Below are positions 47,003 to 56,843 of a DNA stretch of 64,000 bases, piece after piece. The DNA is from Ancylomarina sp. 16SWW S1-10-2 (GTDB taxonomy: Bacteria; Bacteroidota; Bacteroidia; Bacteroidales; Marinifilaceae): contig NZ_SADB01000004.1 of assembly GCF_009669305.1 (NCBI RefSeq), positions 190,383 to 254,382 of the forward strand, read 5' to 3'. The notes under the pieces were generated by a model, which saw only the letters and a program-made list of their open reading frames with translations, searched no databases and had not been told where the DNA came from. The position numbers and the translations under genes were made by a program. Numbering within the stretch: the stretch's first letter is position 1; each line of letters starts with the position of its first letter.

Positions 47003-47593
47003 ATGAAACTAAAACAAGTATTTGTCCTAGGATTAGGAGTGATAATGACTGCAGGATTAAATTCGTGTGGTTCTAGTGAAAAAGCGGTATCGGCTAAGTC
47101 TCAAGGTGAAGAGTTGATTGAAGTATACTGCACAGGTAGCGAATACCAAAGTGATAAAAGCCATTTTAGAGCTTCAGCTATTGGTGAAAGTTTAGATCAG
47201 ATGGTTTCCAAAAAGAAAGCAGGAACAAATGCACGTGCAGAGTTGGCTTCTTTAGTTGCATCTACAATAAAAGGAACTATCGACAATTACGTCAATTCTA
47301 CAGAATTGAATAATGTAGAGCAAGTTGAAGAGCGTTTCGAAGGTTTAACTCGTGAGGTAATCAATCAACAGCTTAATAATATTAAAGTGATTTGTGAGAA
47401 ACAAACTCGTACTTCTCAGAACAAATATAAGACTTATGTGGCTATTGAAATGAGTGCTGAGGACTTAGAAAAAGCAATTGATATGAAATTATCTCAAGAT
47501 GAGAAATTGAAAGTTGATTACGACTATAATAAGTTTAAGGAAACTTACGATGCAGAAATGGAAAAACTTGAAACTAAACAAAGAGGTTTTTAA
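47003..47593 (+). CDS. LPP20-type lipoprotein
   Basis: A 196-residue lipoprotein (lipobox L-N-S-C, then G-S-S). An A-R-A-E-L-A-S-L-V helix and a following region align with the LPP20 module in the larger upstream protein. The ATG at 47003 starts the signal peptide; an in-frame ATG at 46979 would add eight residues and is less likely. It ends in a charged helix. Probably transcribed with the upstream gene 87 bp away. Confidence 0.75.
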   Translation: MKLKQVFVLGLGVIMTAGLNSCGSSEKAVSAKSQGEELIEVYCTGSEYQSDKSHFRASAIGESLDQMVSKKKAGTNARAELASLVASTIKGTIDNYVNSTELNNVEQVEERFEGLTREVINQQLNNIKVICEKQTRTSQNKYKTYVAIEMSAEDLEKAIDMKLSQDEKLKVDYDYNKFKETYDAEMEKLETKQRGF

Positions 47594-47618
47594 TTAAAAG
47601 GTTTTTGAATAATATACT

Positions 47619-47654
47619 AAAACAGCGCTTATCCGTACGGGTAAGCGCTGTTTT
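47619..47654. terminator. Bidirectional terminator between convergent genes
   Basis: Stem AAAACAGCGCTTA/TAAGCGCTGTTTT (47619-47631 and 47642-47654), extended by CCG/CGG around a TA loop. A and T runs on both sides serve the LPP20 lipoprotein gene and the transporter gene alike. Confidence 0.95.
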
Positions 47655-47674
47655 CATGTCCTAGCTATATTTCC

Positions 47675-49261
47675 CTAGATCATACTTATGAGTTGCACAC
47701 AAACGATTAGAAAAACCATTGCTATGGGATAAACAGTTGCGTAAGCAATAGCTTGTGCATTTGAATCTGTCATGCCATCAACAGCAGCCAAACCTGGTGT
47801 ACTTGTCATACTTCCGGTTAGCGCTCCTAATAAGTTAAGTAGATTCATTTTTAGCCAATAGTGACCAATGAGAGCCGTTATGATCATGGGTACAAGTGTG
47901 ATTATAATACCTATTCCGAAAAGGAGCATTCCTGACTCTTGGAAAGTTTCTACAAGCTTAGATCCTGCGCTAGTACCTACTACAGCTAAAAACATAAGCA
48001 AGCCTAACTGACGTAGTAATTGATTGGCTGTACCAGACATGGTCCATAAGATGGGGCCTGTTTTCCCAATTCGACTAAGAATTAGAGCGACCATAAGGAC
48101 ACCGCCGGTTAAACCTAATGAGAATGTGAAATCATAGGAGAATGAGATTTTAAGTTTTCCTACCAAAACACCTAAAACAATACCCGTTGCAATAGGAAAG
48201 AAGTCGGTATCTGAAAGTTTTTGTTGATCATTACCAAATAAATGGCGAACGTTATTAATGTTTCCTTTTCCACAGGCTACAATTATTTTATCCCCAAATC
48301 GAATGACTGATTTTGAACTAGGTGCAATGTCAATTCCTGCTCTTCTTATTCTTGTGATACGAGCATTGTAGTTTGATAAAACGTTAAGTTGACCTATTGT
48401 TTTATTAACGACTTCTTTATTGGTAACCAAGATGCTTTCTACAACGTAATCAAAACTGAGAGGAATTTTTTGTTTGGTTTGTTCTCCAACCAAGATTTTA
48501 GCTTTTTCGAGTGCCTGATGAGATCCAATTAATTTGATAATATCATCCTTGTGAAGAATTGTTTCTGGACTAGGAACTATCGTAATACCTTTATGCATAA
48601 TACGAGTAATATTAGCCTGTGTCATAGCACGTACTTTTAATTCTCGAATGCTTTTTCCAACGATGTTTTCGTTTTCAACAATAAAGTTCCGGTTGAATAG
48701 TTCTGGATGTTTTTTAAGGTCTTCATCTTCTATTTTTTTCGCTTCAGATTCAATATTGACACCTACAATTTTAGGATATAAGCGAACAAATAAAATGACA
48801 CCGATAACACCAAAAGGATAGGCGATACCATAGCCAATTGAAGAAAGTGTAGAGCCTGTGCTCTCGATAGCTGCAGCTAAGCCGGGCGTACTTGTTAAGG
48901 AACCTGTTAGTAGGCCAACGGCAATTTTAAAATCAACATTAAAAGCAGATGCAAGACCTACAGTAATTAACGATGCACTAGAGATAAGTACAAAGGCTAA
49001 AATAATAAGATGGCGACCATTTTTTTGAAATGATTCGAAGAAACCAGGTCCGGCTTGAATTCCAATAGTGAAAATAAATAGAGTAAGTCCTATATCCTGA
49101 ATATCAACTGGTATGCTAATACCGAAGTGACCAAAAACTAAAGCTACAAAAATGACTGCAGAGACATCAAGAGAGATGCCTTTAATTTTAATATTGCCAA
49201 TGACGAAACCTATTGCTACAATAAGAAATAAAACGAAATAACTCGACGAGAATAAATCCAT
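47675..49261 (-). CDS. AspT/YidE-type transporter with RCK_C (TrkA-C) domains
   Basis: A 528-residue membrane protein with two blocks of transmembrane helices (about 1-160 and 350-528) around two RCK_C ligand-binding domains (about 190-345). Each membrane block has the duplicated G-S-L/M-T-S-T-P-G-L-A-A motif typical of AspT-like transporters. Relatives exchange aspartate for alanine or move succinate; substrate here is unknown. The RCK_C pair suggests control by a small ligand. Confidence 0.88.
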   Translation of the reverse strand: MDLFSSSYFVLFLIVAIGFVIGNIKIKGISLDVSAVIFVALVFGHFGISIPVDIQDIGLTLFIFTIGIQAGPGFFESFQKNGRHLIILAFVLISSASLITVGLASAFNVDFKIAVGLLTGSLTSTPGLAAAIESTGSTLSSIGYGIAYPFGVIGVILFVRLYPKIVGVNIESEAKKIEDEDLKKHPELFNRNFIVENENIVGKSIRELKVRAMTQANITRIMHKGITIVPSPETILHKDDIIKLIGSHQALEKAKILVGEQTKQKIPLSFDYVVESILVTNKEVVNKTIGQLNVLSNYNARITRIRRAGIDIAPSSKSVIRFGDKIIVACGKGNINNVRHLFGNDQQKLSDTDFFPIATGIVLGVLVGKLKISFSYDFTFSLGLTGGVLMVALILSRIGKTGPILWTMSGTANQLLRQLGLLMFLAVVGTSAGSKLVETFQESGMLLFGIGIIITLVPMIITALIGHYWLKMNLLNLLGALTGSMTSTPGLAAVDGMTDSNAQAIAYATVYPIAMVFLIVCVQLISMI

Positions 49262-49387
49262 GGGAGACGATAATATGATGTATGTTTTAAGGCTGCAAAG
49301 TTATAATAGTTTTCTTTATAAAAATGATCAGAAAGGCTTAAAATTTATTCTATAAATTAAAATAAGTGAGGCGAATGGGAAAGTAAA

Positions 49388-49416
49388 AAGCGACCTTATA
49401 CTTGATAAGGTCGCTT
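49388..49416 (-). terminator. Terminator of the peptidase E gene
   Basis: A 12-bp stem AAGCGACCTTAT/ATAAGGTCGCTT (49388-49399 and 49405-49416) followed on the minus strand by TTTTTACTTT. Confidence 0.9.
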
Positions 49417-49436
49417 GAGATATTCTTTGTAATATT

Positions 49437-50147
49437 TTATTTCATTAAGAAATTGAAATCGTCAGTTGCTTTTAGCTCATATGTTTTAACTCCATTTTTG
49501 AAAATGCGACATTCTCTACTTCCTATTAAGCTGATTTTTCCATTTTCAACTAAAAACATGCATGCCTCTCTTAAACCAGCAACATACATATCAGGATTAG
49601 CAACTATAAATTCATTGATTCTATCTTCACGTGTTTCGCCACCATGACCTTCAGGATTGCCATCTAAATAGTGAGGGTTTATTTGGAAAGGAATAAAGTT
49701 TAGTGCCTCGAAACCAAGGGGATCGATAATAGGCATATCATTGGTGGTTTTTATAGTAGGACAAGTTAAGTTTGATCCTGCACTCCAGCCAATATATGGT
49801 GTTTTCTGATTCATCACCTTATTGCGAATAGCATCTATTAAGTTAAATTTATGCACCATGTGTAATAAGTTCCAGGTATTACCACCACCTACAACTATAA
49901 CTTCTGCTTCTTCAACAGCTTTAATAGGATCTTCAAAATGGTGAATCGAAACAATATCGTGTCCTATTTCGTTGAATCTATGTTTTACTTTAGCTTCATA
50001 ATCATCGAAGGATACCGTAACACCAGCGTAAGGAATGAAGAGTGCTTTTGTAGGTTTATCTCCTAAAAATTCTTTGATGTTATTTTTAGGATAATCTAAA
50101 TATTCTTCACCTGCATTGGTAGAATTGCTAATTAGTAATAGTCTCAT
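49437..50147 (-). CDS. pepE: Dipeptidase E
   Basis: A 236-residue alpha-aspartyl dipeptidase of family S51 that cleaves Asp-X dipeptides. Nucleophile Ser122 in G-W-S-A-G-S-N, E-V-I-V-V-G-G-G-N-T near 82-91, and Q-I-N-P-H-Y-L-D near 157 for the His. Full length. Cytoplasmic, single gene with its own terminator. Confidence 0.95.
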   Translation of the reverse strand: MRLLLISNSTNAGEEYLDYPKNNIKEFLGDKPTKALFIPYAGVTVSFDDYEAKVKHRFNEIGHDIVSIHHFEDPIKAVEEAEVIVVGGGNTWNLLHMVHKFNLIDAIRNKVMNQKTPYIGWSAGSNLTCPTIKTTNDMPIIDPLGFEALNFIPFQINPHYLDGNPEGHGGETREDRINEFIVANPDMYVAGLREACMFLVENGKISLIGSRECRIFKNGVKTYELKATDDFNFLMK

Positions 50148-50265
50148 TATGATTAAAATTTAGTTTAAGTATTCAGTGTTTTCTTAGACTATTTTTCCAG
50201 TATAGATACCATGAAGAGTGAATCTAAACAACTTATAATCTAAGTAGAATATGCTTCTATCAAAT

Positions 50266-52281
50266 TTAAAGATTTAGTAGGGAATAGCTTGCTTCTTTTT
50301 TCACTAATTCCTTAAATTCTTTTTCGCTCAAAGGCTGGCGAGGAACTGTAAAGGTAAATGTGCTTCCTTTGTCTACTTCACTAATCACATTAAACCAACT
50401 ATGATTCTTCGATAGAAAATCACGACACAAGGCTAAGCCAATTCCTGTTCCTTTTTCGTTTGCTGTACCGTCTGTTGTAAGCCCTTTATGAATATTTTGA
50501 ATTTGATCTTTACGCATACCAACGCCATTATCAATAATCGAAACACTTACAAAATGTTCCCTTACTTCAGTACGAATTTCAATAATTCCATTTTTATTAG
50601 TGAACTTGATGGCATTAGAAATAAAATTTCGTAATACTGTTTGAATCATATTTCTATCACAGAAAATATCAATTTTATTATCTGTTGAAGTAAAGGTTTT
50701 AATTGATTTAATTTTTCCTAACTCCGATAATAATTCCATGTTCGAAAGAATTATGGGTTCGAGGTTCACTAATTCTAAGTTTGGGATAATAGAATGACTT
50801 TGGTTTCTAGCCCAAGCTAATAAGTTTTCTAAAAGTTCATAAGAGTTATTTGCAGAATGAAATAATGATCCTAAAAATTCCTTTTTTTCTTCTTCCGAAA
50901 AATCGAGGTCTTCTTCACCTATTAGCATTCTAAGTCCATTGCTAATGTTCCCTACTGATCCTCTTAAATCATGGGCAATTAATGAGAACATTTTATCTTT
51001 TGTTTCGTTAGCCGTTTTTAATTCACCTTCACTTTTGTGAAGCGCCTTATTTTTCTTAGAAATCTCTGTTGCATGCTGATTAGCCAAGCTTTTTTCAAGC
51101 TGTAAAATTTCCCTTTGTTTGCGGTTATTTCTAGTCCTGATAAATAAAATAAAGAAACTTATCATCAAGGTGATTAAAAGCGATAAACCTATGATGTATT
51201 GTCTAAGTATTTTACCGTCTTTAGTCTGGTTTTCTTCTCTTAAGCTCTCATTTTCAATATCTTTATCTCGAGTTGCTTGTTTAACTTCCAGATCTATAAT
51301 TTTATTGCTTTGCTGATTTGCAATAATAGAATCTTTGTATGCTTGTGCTGTTTGATAGGCACTAAGTGCAGCAGAATAATTTTTCTCTTTTTTGTGATAT
51401 TGCGAAAGAAAATCGTAATATTTACTATACAATCGGTGAGATTTTATATTTTTTGCGATGGTGTAGCCTTTATTCAGATGGTCAAAAGCCTTGTCGTTCT
51501 CATTGTGTTTTAAATAAAGAATAGCTAGGTTTAATTCAAACAAGGCTACGTTGTAGTTTTGACTATTATCTTGATGGTAACTTACAGCCTCTTCGTATAT
51601 TTTAATTGCTTTTAGAATATCTCCCTTATCAGCATAGTAATTTCCTAGATCGTTTAGGATTGTAGAGATTAATTTATTGTCTTTAAGAGCTTTTGCCGAT
51701 TTTAAAGCTTCATCAAGATAACCCGAAGCTAGGTCATGTTTGTTTTGTGATTTGAAATAAAGTCCGATCAGATTTAGAGACTTAATTTTACCTCTTTGGT
51801 CTTCTATTTTATTAAAAACGTCATAAGCTTCTTGCGCTAAGTCATAACATTTTTTAAAATTATCTAATTGATAATAAACAATACCTAGTTGAAGTGTGGT
51901 TTCCGCATTAATTTTAGAGAAATTATGTGTTTTTGAATATCGGTATGCATCGTGTAGATACTCTAAAGAAAGGCCGTATTGGTTATTAACATGGTAGGCA
52001 CAACCTAAATAGTACATGGCTTTTGCAGCCTCTTTATAATAATCGAGGTTTGTAGCATGAGCAAGAGCTTCAAATGATATTTGAATAGCTTCTGAAGGAT
52101 CTTGTTCCCAATATGCACGGCTCAACTCAAGGTAATTTTCTAATTTTTCACGCCCAGATGAATTAATATATATATTTCTAAGACTATCTATATGAGTTTT
52201 ATTATGCTGAGTTTGGGAAAAGGTAATATGTGTCTCTAAAATAAGACAAAGTAAGATGAATATGTAGGTTACTTTTTTCAC
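50266..52281 (-). CDS. TPR sensor histidine kinase
   Basis: A 671-residue membrane kinase. Signal peptide (about 1-22), about six tetratricopeptide repeats outside (30-330), one transmembrane helix (about 358-378), a coiled coil, then a HisKA domain with S-L-I-A-H-D-L-R-G near 437. The HATPase domain has N-box N-F-I-S-N-A-I-K-F-T, G1 D-N-G-V-G-M and G2 G-T-G-I-G-L-A-L. No receiver domain or response regulator gene adjoins, so its partner is elsewhere. Stimulus unknown. Confidence 0.92.
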   Translation of the reverse strand: MKKVTYIFILLCLILETHITFSQTQHNKTHIDSLRNIYINSSGREKLENYLELSRAYWEQDPSEAIQISFEALAHATNLDYYKEAAKAMYYLGCAYHVNNQYGLSLEYLHDAYRYSKTHNFSKINAETTLQLGIVYYQLDNFKKCYDLAQEAYDVFNKIEDQRGKIKSLNLIGLYFKSQNKHDLASGYLDEALKSAKALKDNKLISTILNDLGNYYADKGDILKAIKIYEEAVSYHQDNSQNYNVALFELNLAILYLKHNENDKAFDHLNKGYTIAKNIKSHRLYSKYYDFLSQYHKKEKNYSAALSAYQTAQAYKDSIIANQQSNKIIDLEVKQATRDKDIENESLREENQTKDGKILRQYIIGLSLLITLMISFFILFIRTRNNRKQREILQLEKSLANQHATEISKKNKALHKSEGELKTANETKDKMFSLIAHDLRGSVGNISNGLRMLIGEEDLDFSEEEKKEFLGSLFHSANNSYELLENLLAWARNQSHSIIPNLELVNLEPIILSNMELLSELGKIKSIKTFTSTDNKIDIFCDRNMIQTVLRNFISNAIKFTNKNGIIEIRTEVREHFVSVSIIDNGVGMRKDQIQNIHKGLTTDGTANEKGTGIGLALCRDFLSKNHSWFNVISEVDKGSTFTFTVPRQPLSEKEFKELVKKEASYSLLNL

Positions 52282-52453
52282 AATTAAGGCTGAATCTATT
52301 TATTAATATCTCAAATTAATATCCAGTTAACACAAAATAGGTGTGTCTTTCTGAAATTATAAAATATTATTTGAATACTAAATGGCAAGTTAAGGCATTA
52401 ATCTGATAAATTTAAGTGTTCATCAATATAATATTGTCATTCATTTTATAATA

Positions 52454-52487
52454 AAAAACGTACTATACAATTGTATAGTACGTTTTT
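52454..52487 (-). terminator. 34-bp perfect palindrome terminator
   Basis: AAAAACGTACTATACAA followed directly by its complement (52454-52470/52471-52487), 20 bp after the beta-barrel gene stop; a T run follows on both strands. Confidence 0.88.
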
Positions 52488-52507
52488 AAAGTGTTATTAT
52501 GTTTTGT

Positions 52508-53581
52508 TTAAAATCGAACAAGAGTTAATCCTATTGTATAAGGTGTTAGTTCTGGACCTTTGTTTTTTCTAAATAAGTCAGTCATTCCATAGGTAGCAAA
52601 AAGATTGATTGCTCTGTATCCTATGCGGGCTTGAGCACTGTATCGAAAAGCTCTTAAATTGTAATCATCTCTATCTTTGTCTTTGTGTGAGTTACCATTC
52701 TTTTTGTATTTAACCTTGGTGTGAGTACCCAAACGAAGTCCTCCAACAAAACCAGCTGCCATATGTATTTCATGCTTGTTTTTTAATGGAATTTGATATT
52801 CAATTAATAGAGGAACTGTTAAGTAAAGTGACGTTAATTTTGATTTTTTTACACTCCAATCAGAATTGATAGGATCAGGGTAAATCATTCCATCATCACC
52901 TTCTGTTAAAGTAATATCTTCGTCGAATCGGTAATTATTCCATTCCAAACCCAAACCAGTTACCAAACCCATATTGGTTTTATTTTTTTGTAGGCTGATA
53001 TCATATTGCAAAAAATTCAGGTTTATAGCTATCGATTTCACAAGATTTAAATCCATAAAGTCATTATCTGTAGAAGAATATTTTGAATAATCAGAGTTTG
53101 CAAAAGTATTTATGCCCACTTCAAATCCCGACCAATGACCTCTAAAGCTTGGTTTTTGGAAAGCTTTAGTTTCTGGGTCCCAACGACGTACTTTCTCAAT
53201 TCTGACTTTAGTGCCATGCCAGCCATCTATAACATTAATTTGTTTACGACCAATTCTAATTTTAGTTGTGTCAGAATCATCTTCGTAATTGGCAAAATTT
53301 CTCAGTGAAACCTTAGTCCCATTCGAATTCTCTACAACTTTAAGAAAATCTTTTTTTAAGACTTTTACGTCTGTTGTATCCGAATAGATATTCTTTTTTT
53401 GTTGAAATTCAGTAGCCCTATATGTTGGCTTTTTCTTTACGGTTTTTTTATTAGACCAATTGTCTTGAATAATAATTTTCTTCTTTTTTAAACTATCGGT
53501 TTTTAAACTGTCTGTTACAACTTGTGCTTGGCTTCCTATTGTTAGAATAAGAGCTAATGCTAATAATAAGTATCGTTTCAT
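52508..53581 (-). CDS. Outer-membrane beta-barrel protein (PorT-like)
   Basis: A 357-residue protein with a signal peptide (M-K-R-Y-L-L-L-A-L-A-L-I-L-T, cut after S-Q-A). The N-terminal 130 residues are basic and periplasmic (K-K-K-K-I-I-I-Q-D-N-W-S-N). The barrel starts at about 145 (G-H-W-S-G-F-E-V-G-I-N), and alternating hydrophobic strands end in a terminal aromatic (T-L-V-R-F), the barrel-assembly signal. It is the third gene behind the ECF sigma factor and its anti-sigma gene, so it is a likely output of envelope signalling. Confidence 0.82.
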   Translation of the reverse strand: MKRYLLLALALILTIGSQAQVVTDSLKTDSLKKKKIIIQDNWSNKKTVKKKPTYRATEFQQKKNIYSDTTDVKVLKKDFLKVVENSNGTKVSLRNFANYEDDSDTTKIRIGRKQINVIDGWHGTKVRIEKVRRWDPETKAFQKPSFRGHWSGFEVGINTFANSDYSKYSSTDNDFMDLNLVKSIAINLNFLQYDISLQKNKTNMGLVTGLGLEWNNYRFDEDITLTEGDDGMIYPDPINSDWSVKKSKLTSLYLTVPLLIEYQIPLKNKHEIHMAAGFVGGLRLGTHTKVKYKKNGNSHKDKDRDDYNLRAFRYSAQARIGYRAINLFATYGMTDLFRKNKGPELTPYTIGLTLVRF

Positions 53582-53707
53582 ATCATTAAAATTTCAGTAG
53601 TTGGTATAATTTGAGAATCGATAAAAGATTCTTTTTGTAATTTATAAATCAATAGTAAGACGAAGAAGATTCCGATTTGTTACAAGGGAAAGATAGATAT
53701 ATTGAAA

Positions 53708-54793
53708 TTACTTTGTAGGGGTAGAAAAACCAATGCCTAAAGTATTGAATGCAACTCGGGTTTTATCTGTTTTAGGATCGTATTTTTTTTCTAAATTTAT
53801 TTTTTTACCCGCAAATTTCCCTATTTGAGAGACTCCATAACTTGCTATTTTTAGTAATGTCGATTTTTCTTTGTTTTTATCGTCTCCTTGACTTGATTTC
53901 CAGGTAAGACCTAAAGATGCTAGCCCTGTGTTTTCTTTGTATGTAGTGTTTATATTGTTAATACCATCAAGTTTAGCTTTGGGTAAATTAATATTTTCGA
54001 TGGCAAGTCGTTTATTATCTACGAGCAGTTGCTTAACAACAATTTTATCAATTGATTCTTTATTTGATATTGCGGCTCTATTGGGGAGTGCATCCGTTTT
54101 TATAATGCTTTTATGTTGTATTTTACCTTTAATTTTTGTCTTCGAAGTTTTGTCCTGTTTTTCTAGTGCTTTTGTATTGACACTATCTTTTTCTGTGCTT
54201 ATATTTTTTTGAATCTTATTTTTTGTAGAATCTGGAGAAGCAATTGTCTGCCTTGTATTTTGGGAAATTTGCTCAATATTTAAATCAGAAGGTTTATTTT
54301 TAATCTCATTTGTCCAAATAGTAAATAAAAGAGCAATTGATGCTGCAGCTGCAAGCGATGTATAGGCAAATCTTATAAGAATAAGACCTTTGTTTCTTCG
54401 TCTTAGACTTTTCTTTTCTTTGAAAATAATAGATTGATCAGCTTCAAGTTTTGTTTTCTGATAGAGAGAAAGTTCTTTCTGTTTATTTGGATTAGAAGCT
54501 ATATAATAATCAAAAGCTTTGTTCTCGTAGGTATCTAAGTCGCCTTCAATTTTTGCAATACAGAAGTCGTCGAGGTTTTCCTGAAAGGGGATATCTTTTA
54601 ATGAATCTGATTCAACAGAAATAGTGATGCCTTCACATTCTATATTCATGTCCATCATTTCGTCCAATTCCTTTTTTAGATCAGGATTTTCAGCAAGAAA
54701 CGACTCCAATGCGACCTTATCAGTAGCACTGATTTCTCCTTCGATATAATCGAGGAAGAATTCTTCGTAGTTGTTTCGTGTAATAACTTTCAT
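53708..54793 (-). CDS. Anti-sigma factor-like membrane protein
   Basis: A 361-residue protein with one transmembrane helix near 140-160 (F-A-Y-T-S-L-A-A-A-A-S-I-A-L-L-F). The cytoplasmic N-terminus has short helical repeats of the zinc-free anti-sigma type: F-L-D-Y-I-E-G-E-I-S-A-x-x-K-x-x-L near 13-30, and again C-I-A-K-I-E-G-D-L. The C-terminus is a periplasmic linker and a short strand-rich end. It follows the sigma gene by 33 bp; it probably binds and holds that sigma factor. Confidence 0.82.
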   Translation of the reverse strand: MKVITRNNYEEFFLDYIEGEISATDKVALESFLAENPDLKKELDEMMDMNIECEGITISVESDSLKDIPFQENLDDFCIAKIEGDLDTYENKAFDYYIASNPNKQKELSLYQKTKLEADQSIIFKEKKSLRRRNKGLILIRFAYTSLAAAASIALLFTIWTNEIKNKPSDLNIEQISQNTRQTIASPDSTKNKIQKNISTEKDSVNTKALEKQDKTSKTKIKGKIQHKSIIKTDALPNRAAISNKESIDKIVVKQLLVDNKRLAIENINLPKAKLDGINNINTTYKENTGLASLGLTWKSSQGDDKNKEKSTLLKIASYGVSQIGKFAGKKINLEKKYDPKTDKTRVAFNTLGIGFSTPTK

Positions 54794-54826
54794 GTTTTGT
54801 TTCTAAAATTTTATTGAACCAATTTT

Positions 54827-55312
54827 TCAAATAACAGTCTCCATATGTCCAATATATTCTTTCATCTTTTTTCTGGCTCTATAAATATATACTTTGACTT
54901 GCGATTCGCTTAATTCGGTTATTTCTGCAATTTCTTGATAATTGTAACCTTCGTAATCTCGAAGTAAAACAACTGATCTCTGAATAGCTGACAACCTTTC
55001 TAAAGCTTGATCCAATATCTCTTTTAAATCGGTATAGTGTTGCGAATGCGAATATTCCCGTACATCAACTTGATTGAAATCCTCTTTGCGTTTTTCTTTT
55101 CTAATCAAATCAATCATCGTTCTATAGGCAGTCGTGTATAAATACGATTTTACTTTTAGAAAGTTGATATTCTCTACATTTCGCCACATTTTTTCGAAAC
55201 TATCTTGTACAATATCACGCGCCTTATCCTCGTCTTTAATGTTTTTGAGGATAAAACGAAACACGCCATCAGAGTGTTGATCGACACTTGTATTGTATTC
55301 TTCTAGTTTCAT
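54827..55312 (-). CDS. ECF RNA polymerase sigma factor
   Basis: A 161-residue sigma-70 family factor with region 2 (D-K-A-R-D-I-V-Q-D-S-F-E-K-M-W-R near 29-44) and region 4 (Q-R-S-V-V-L-L-R-D-Y-E-G-Y-N-Y-Q-E-I-A near 116-134, then S-Q-V-K-V-Y-I-Y-R-A-R-K-K-M). First gene of a sigma, anti-sigma, outer-membrane protein operon. The promoter-like sequence just upstream suggests that it controls its own gene. Confidence 0.95.
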   Translation of the reverse strand: MKLEEYNTSVDQHSDGVFRFILKNIKDEDKARDIVQDSFEKMWRNVENINFLKVKSYLYTTAYRTMIDLIRKEKRKEDFNQVDVREYSHSQHYTDLKEILDQALERLSAIQRSVVLLRDYEGYNYQEIAEITELSESQVKVYIYRARKKMKEYIGHMETVI

Positions 55313-55330
55313 AGGTATTCTTCTCTATAA

Positions 55331-55354
55331 CGGACAGCTCTTTTAAAAGTTACA
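55331..55354 (-). promoter_or_regulatory. Putative ECF autoregulated promoter
   Basis: On the minus strand, TGTAACTTTT (55354-55345) followed by CTGTCCG (55337-55331), 19 bp before the sigma gene start. It resembles the GTAAC / (A/G)TCCG pattern seen before other Bacteroidota ECF sigma genes. Confidence 0.5.
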
Positions 55355-55478
55355 GGCTATTGAAATTAATTTTAGAAACTATCTAAGCAATTTTAATTTT
55401 CATTAATTATTGTTTTTTATCTTCGCTTATAGACCATTTCTTAAATTGATACTAAGTTAAACATAAAATCTTAATAGT

Positions 55479-56297
55479 ATGAAGCAACGAATTTTAGCCC
55501 TCCTTATTTTTACAATAGCCTTAGGTTCTTGTAATTCTTCAAATACTGAATCAACTCAGGCAGTAAAAGAGCAAAACGATTATTTAACCATGTCTACTTT
55601 GTGGTATCAAAGAGCATCAGAATGTCGAGCCTTATATTATCAGGCTTTCAATTTTGCAAAGCTTTCTTTAGTTGCCAACTTGGCTGAATCTAATAATGAT
55701 AAGCCAAAAGCAGTTGTGGTTGATATTGACGAGACAGTTCTTGATAATAGTCCATTCGAAGCTTACTCTGTGAGAACAGGAAAGCAATATTCCAATGAAC
55801 TTTGGCATGAGTGGACCGAAAAAGCGATAGCTAAGGCGACTCCAGGTGCTTTGAAGTTCTTATTGTTTGCAGAATCAAAGGGAGTAGAGACGTTTTATAT
55901 TTCTAATAGATCGATGAGTGAAACAGCCGTGACTTTGAAAAATCTTAAAGCACTTGGTTTTCCTTTTGCCGATGAGGCTCATCTTTTATTAAAAACCGAT
56001 ACCAGTGTTAAAACGGTTCGTAGAAACAAAGTGTCAGAAACACATGATATTCTAATTTTGGCAGGCGATAATATTGGCGATTTTGATGAGCTGTTTGAAG
56101 ATAGAAATCAGAATTCAGGTTTTGATACTGTTGATGACCATCATGCTGATTTTGGAAGTCGTTTTATTATTTTACCAAACCCAATGTATGGTTCTTGGGA
56201 GAAAGTTGCATTTAAAGCACAAAGAGGTTTGAGTCCTAAGGAAAATAACGATTTAAGGAAAAAGGCTTTATTTGGATATAAAGAGTTGGCAAACTAA
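55479..56297 (+). CDS. Lipoprotein e(P4)-type 5'-nucleotidase / class C acid phosphatase
   Basis: A 272-residue HAD-superfamily phosphatase with a lipoprotein signal (L-G-S-C, Cys near 18). Catalytic V-D-I-D-E-T-V-L-D-N near 86-95 with the two Asp residues, S-N-R-S near 140, and L-A-G-D-N-I-G-D-F-D near 203 for metal binding. The e(P4) family removes phosphate from nucleotides such as NMN outside the inner membrane. Own terminator downstream. Confidence 0.95.
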   Translation: MKQRILALLIFTIALGSCNSSNTESTQAVKEQNDYLTMSTLWYQRASECRALYYQAFNFAKLSLVANLAESNNDKPKAVVVDIDETVLDNSPFEAYSVRTGKQYSNELWHEWTEKAIAKATPGALKFLLFAESKGVETFYISNRSMSETAVTLKNLKALGFPFADEAHLLLKTDTSVKTVRRNKVSETHDILILAGDNIGDFDELFEDRNQNSGFDTVDDHHADFGSRFIILPNPMYGSWEKVAFKAQRGLSPKENNDLRKKALFGYKELAN

Positions 56298-56322
56298 GTA
56301 ATGGTTTATATAAATTGTATGG

Positions 56323-56348
56323 AATCCCAATATCTATTGGGATTTTTT
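56323..56348 (+). terminator. Terminator of the e(P4) phosphatase gene
   Basis: Stem AATCCCAA/TTGGGATT (56323-56330 and 56337-56344), extendable by TA/TA, followed by T6. Confidence 0.92.
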
Positions 56349-56534
56349 ATTTGTAGAATTCCGTTCTTAAAAAGCTATCAATTTTGAGAATAGAAGGAGT
56401 CGGTTATCTAATTATTATATTCTAAATAGATTTCTTCAGAATGTAATATCTTAATGTGAAAATCCACTTAAGTCAGTTTGAACATCTATTGGTGAACATT
56501 CCTGAAATAAGTGGATTAAATATTAATGTGCGTA

Positions 56535-56843
56535 TTATTTAAGCAATCCTAATAGACCACTAAGTTCAGATAAATCGATGCCCGAACTTTTATCAGCATC
56601 TAATACATCAAAGTTATCAGCAACCTCACCAATAGCTTCTGTTGATGAAATAGACTCATCTTTATTTGTGTCTAATAATGAAAATAGACTTGCGATGTCG
56701 GCTAGTTTAGAGTCAGGACTTAATGATGATAATAAAGAAGCTGCAGTACCACCGTATTGAGATACAGCATCTGTAACACTTTTTGTACTGCTACAACTTG
56801 CGAAGCTAGCAGTTATTGCTAGGACTAAAATAATTTTTTTCAT
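56535..56843 (-). CDS. Small EF-hand lipoprotein
   Basis: A 102-residue lipoprotein (lipobox A-S-C, Cys17). Two canonical 12-residue EF-hand loops: D58-T-N-K-D-E-S-I-S-S-T-E69 and D82-A-D-K-S-S-G-I-D-L-S-E93, both with Asp at 1, Asp/Asn at 3, Asp/Ser at 5, Ile at 8 and Glu at 12. It should bind Ca2+ in the periplasm or at the outer membrane. Position 5 of the second loop is Ser, which is weaker but allowed. Single gene; function beyond calcium binding unknown. Confidence 0.85.
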   Translation of the reverse strand: MKKIILVLAITASFASCSSTKSVTDAVSQYGGTAASLLSSLSPDSKLADIASLFSLLDTNKDESISSTEAIGEVADNFDVLDADKSSGIDLSELSGLLGLLK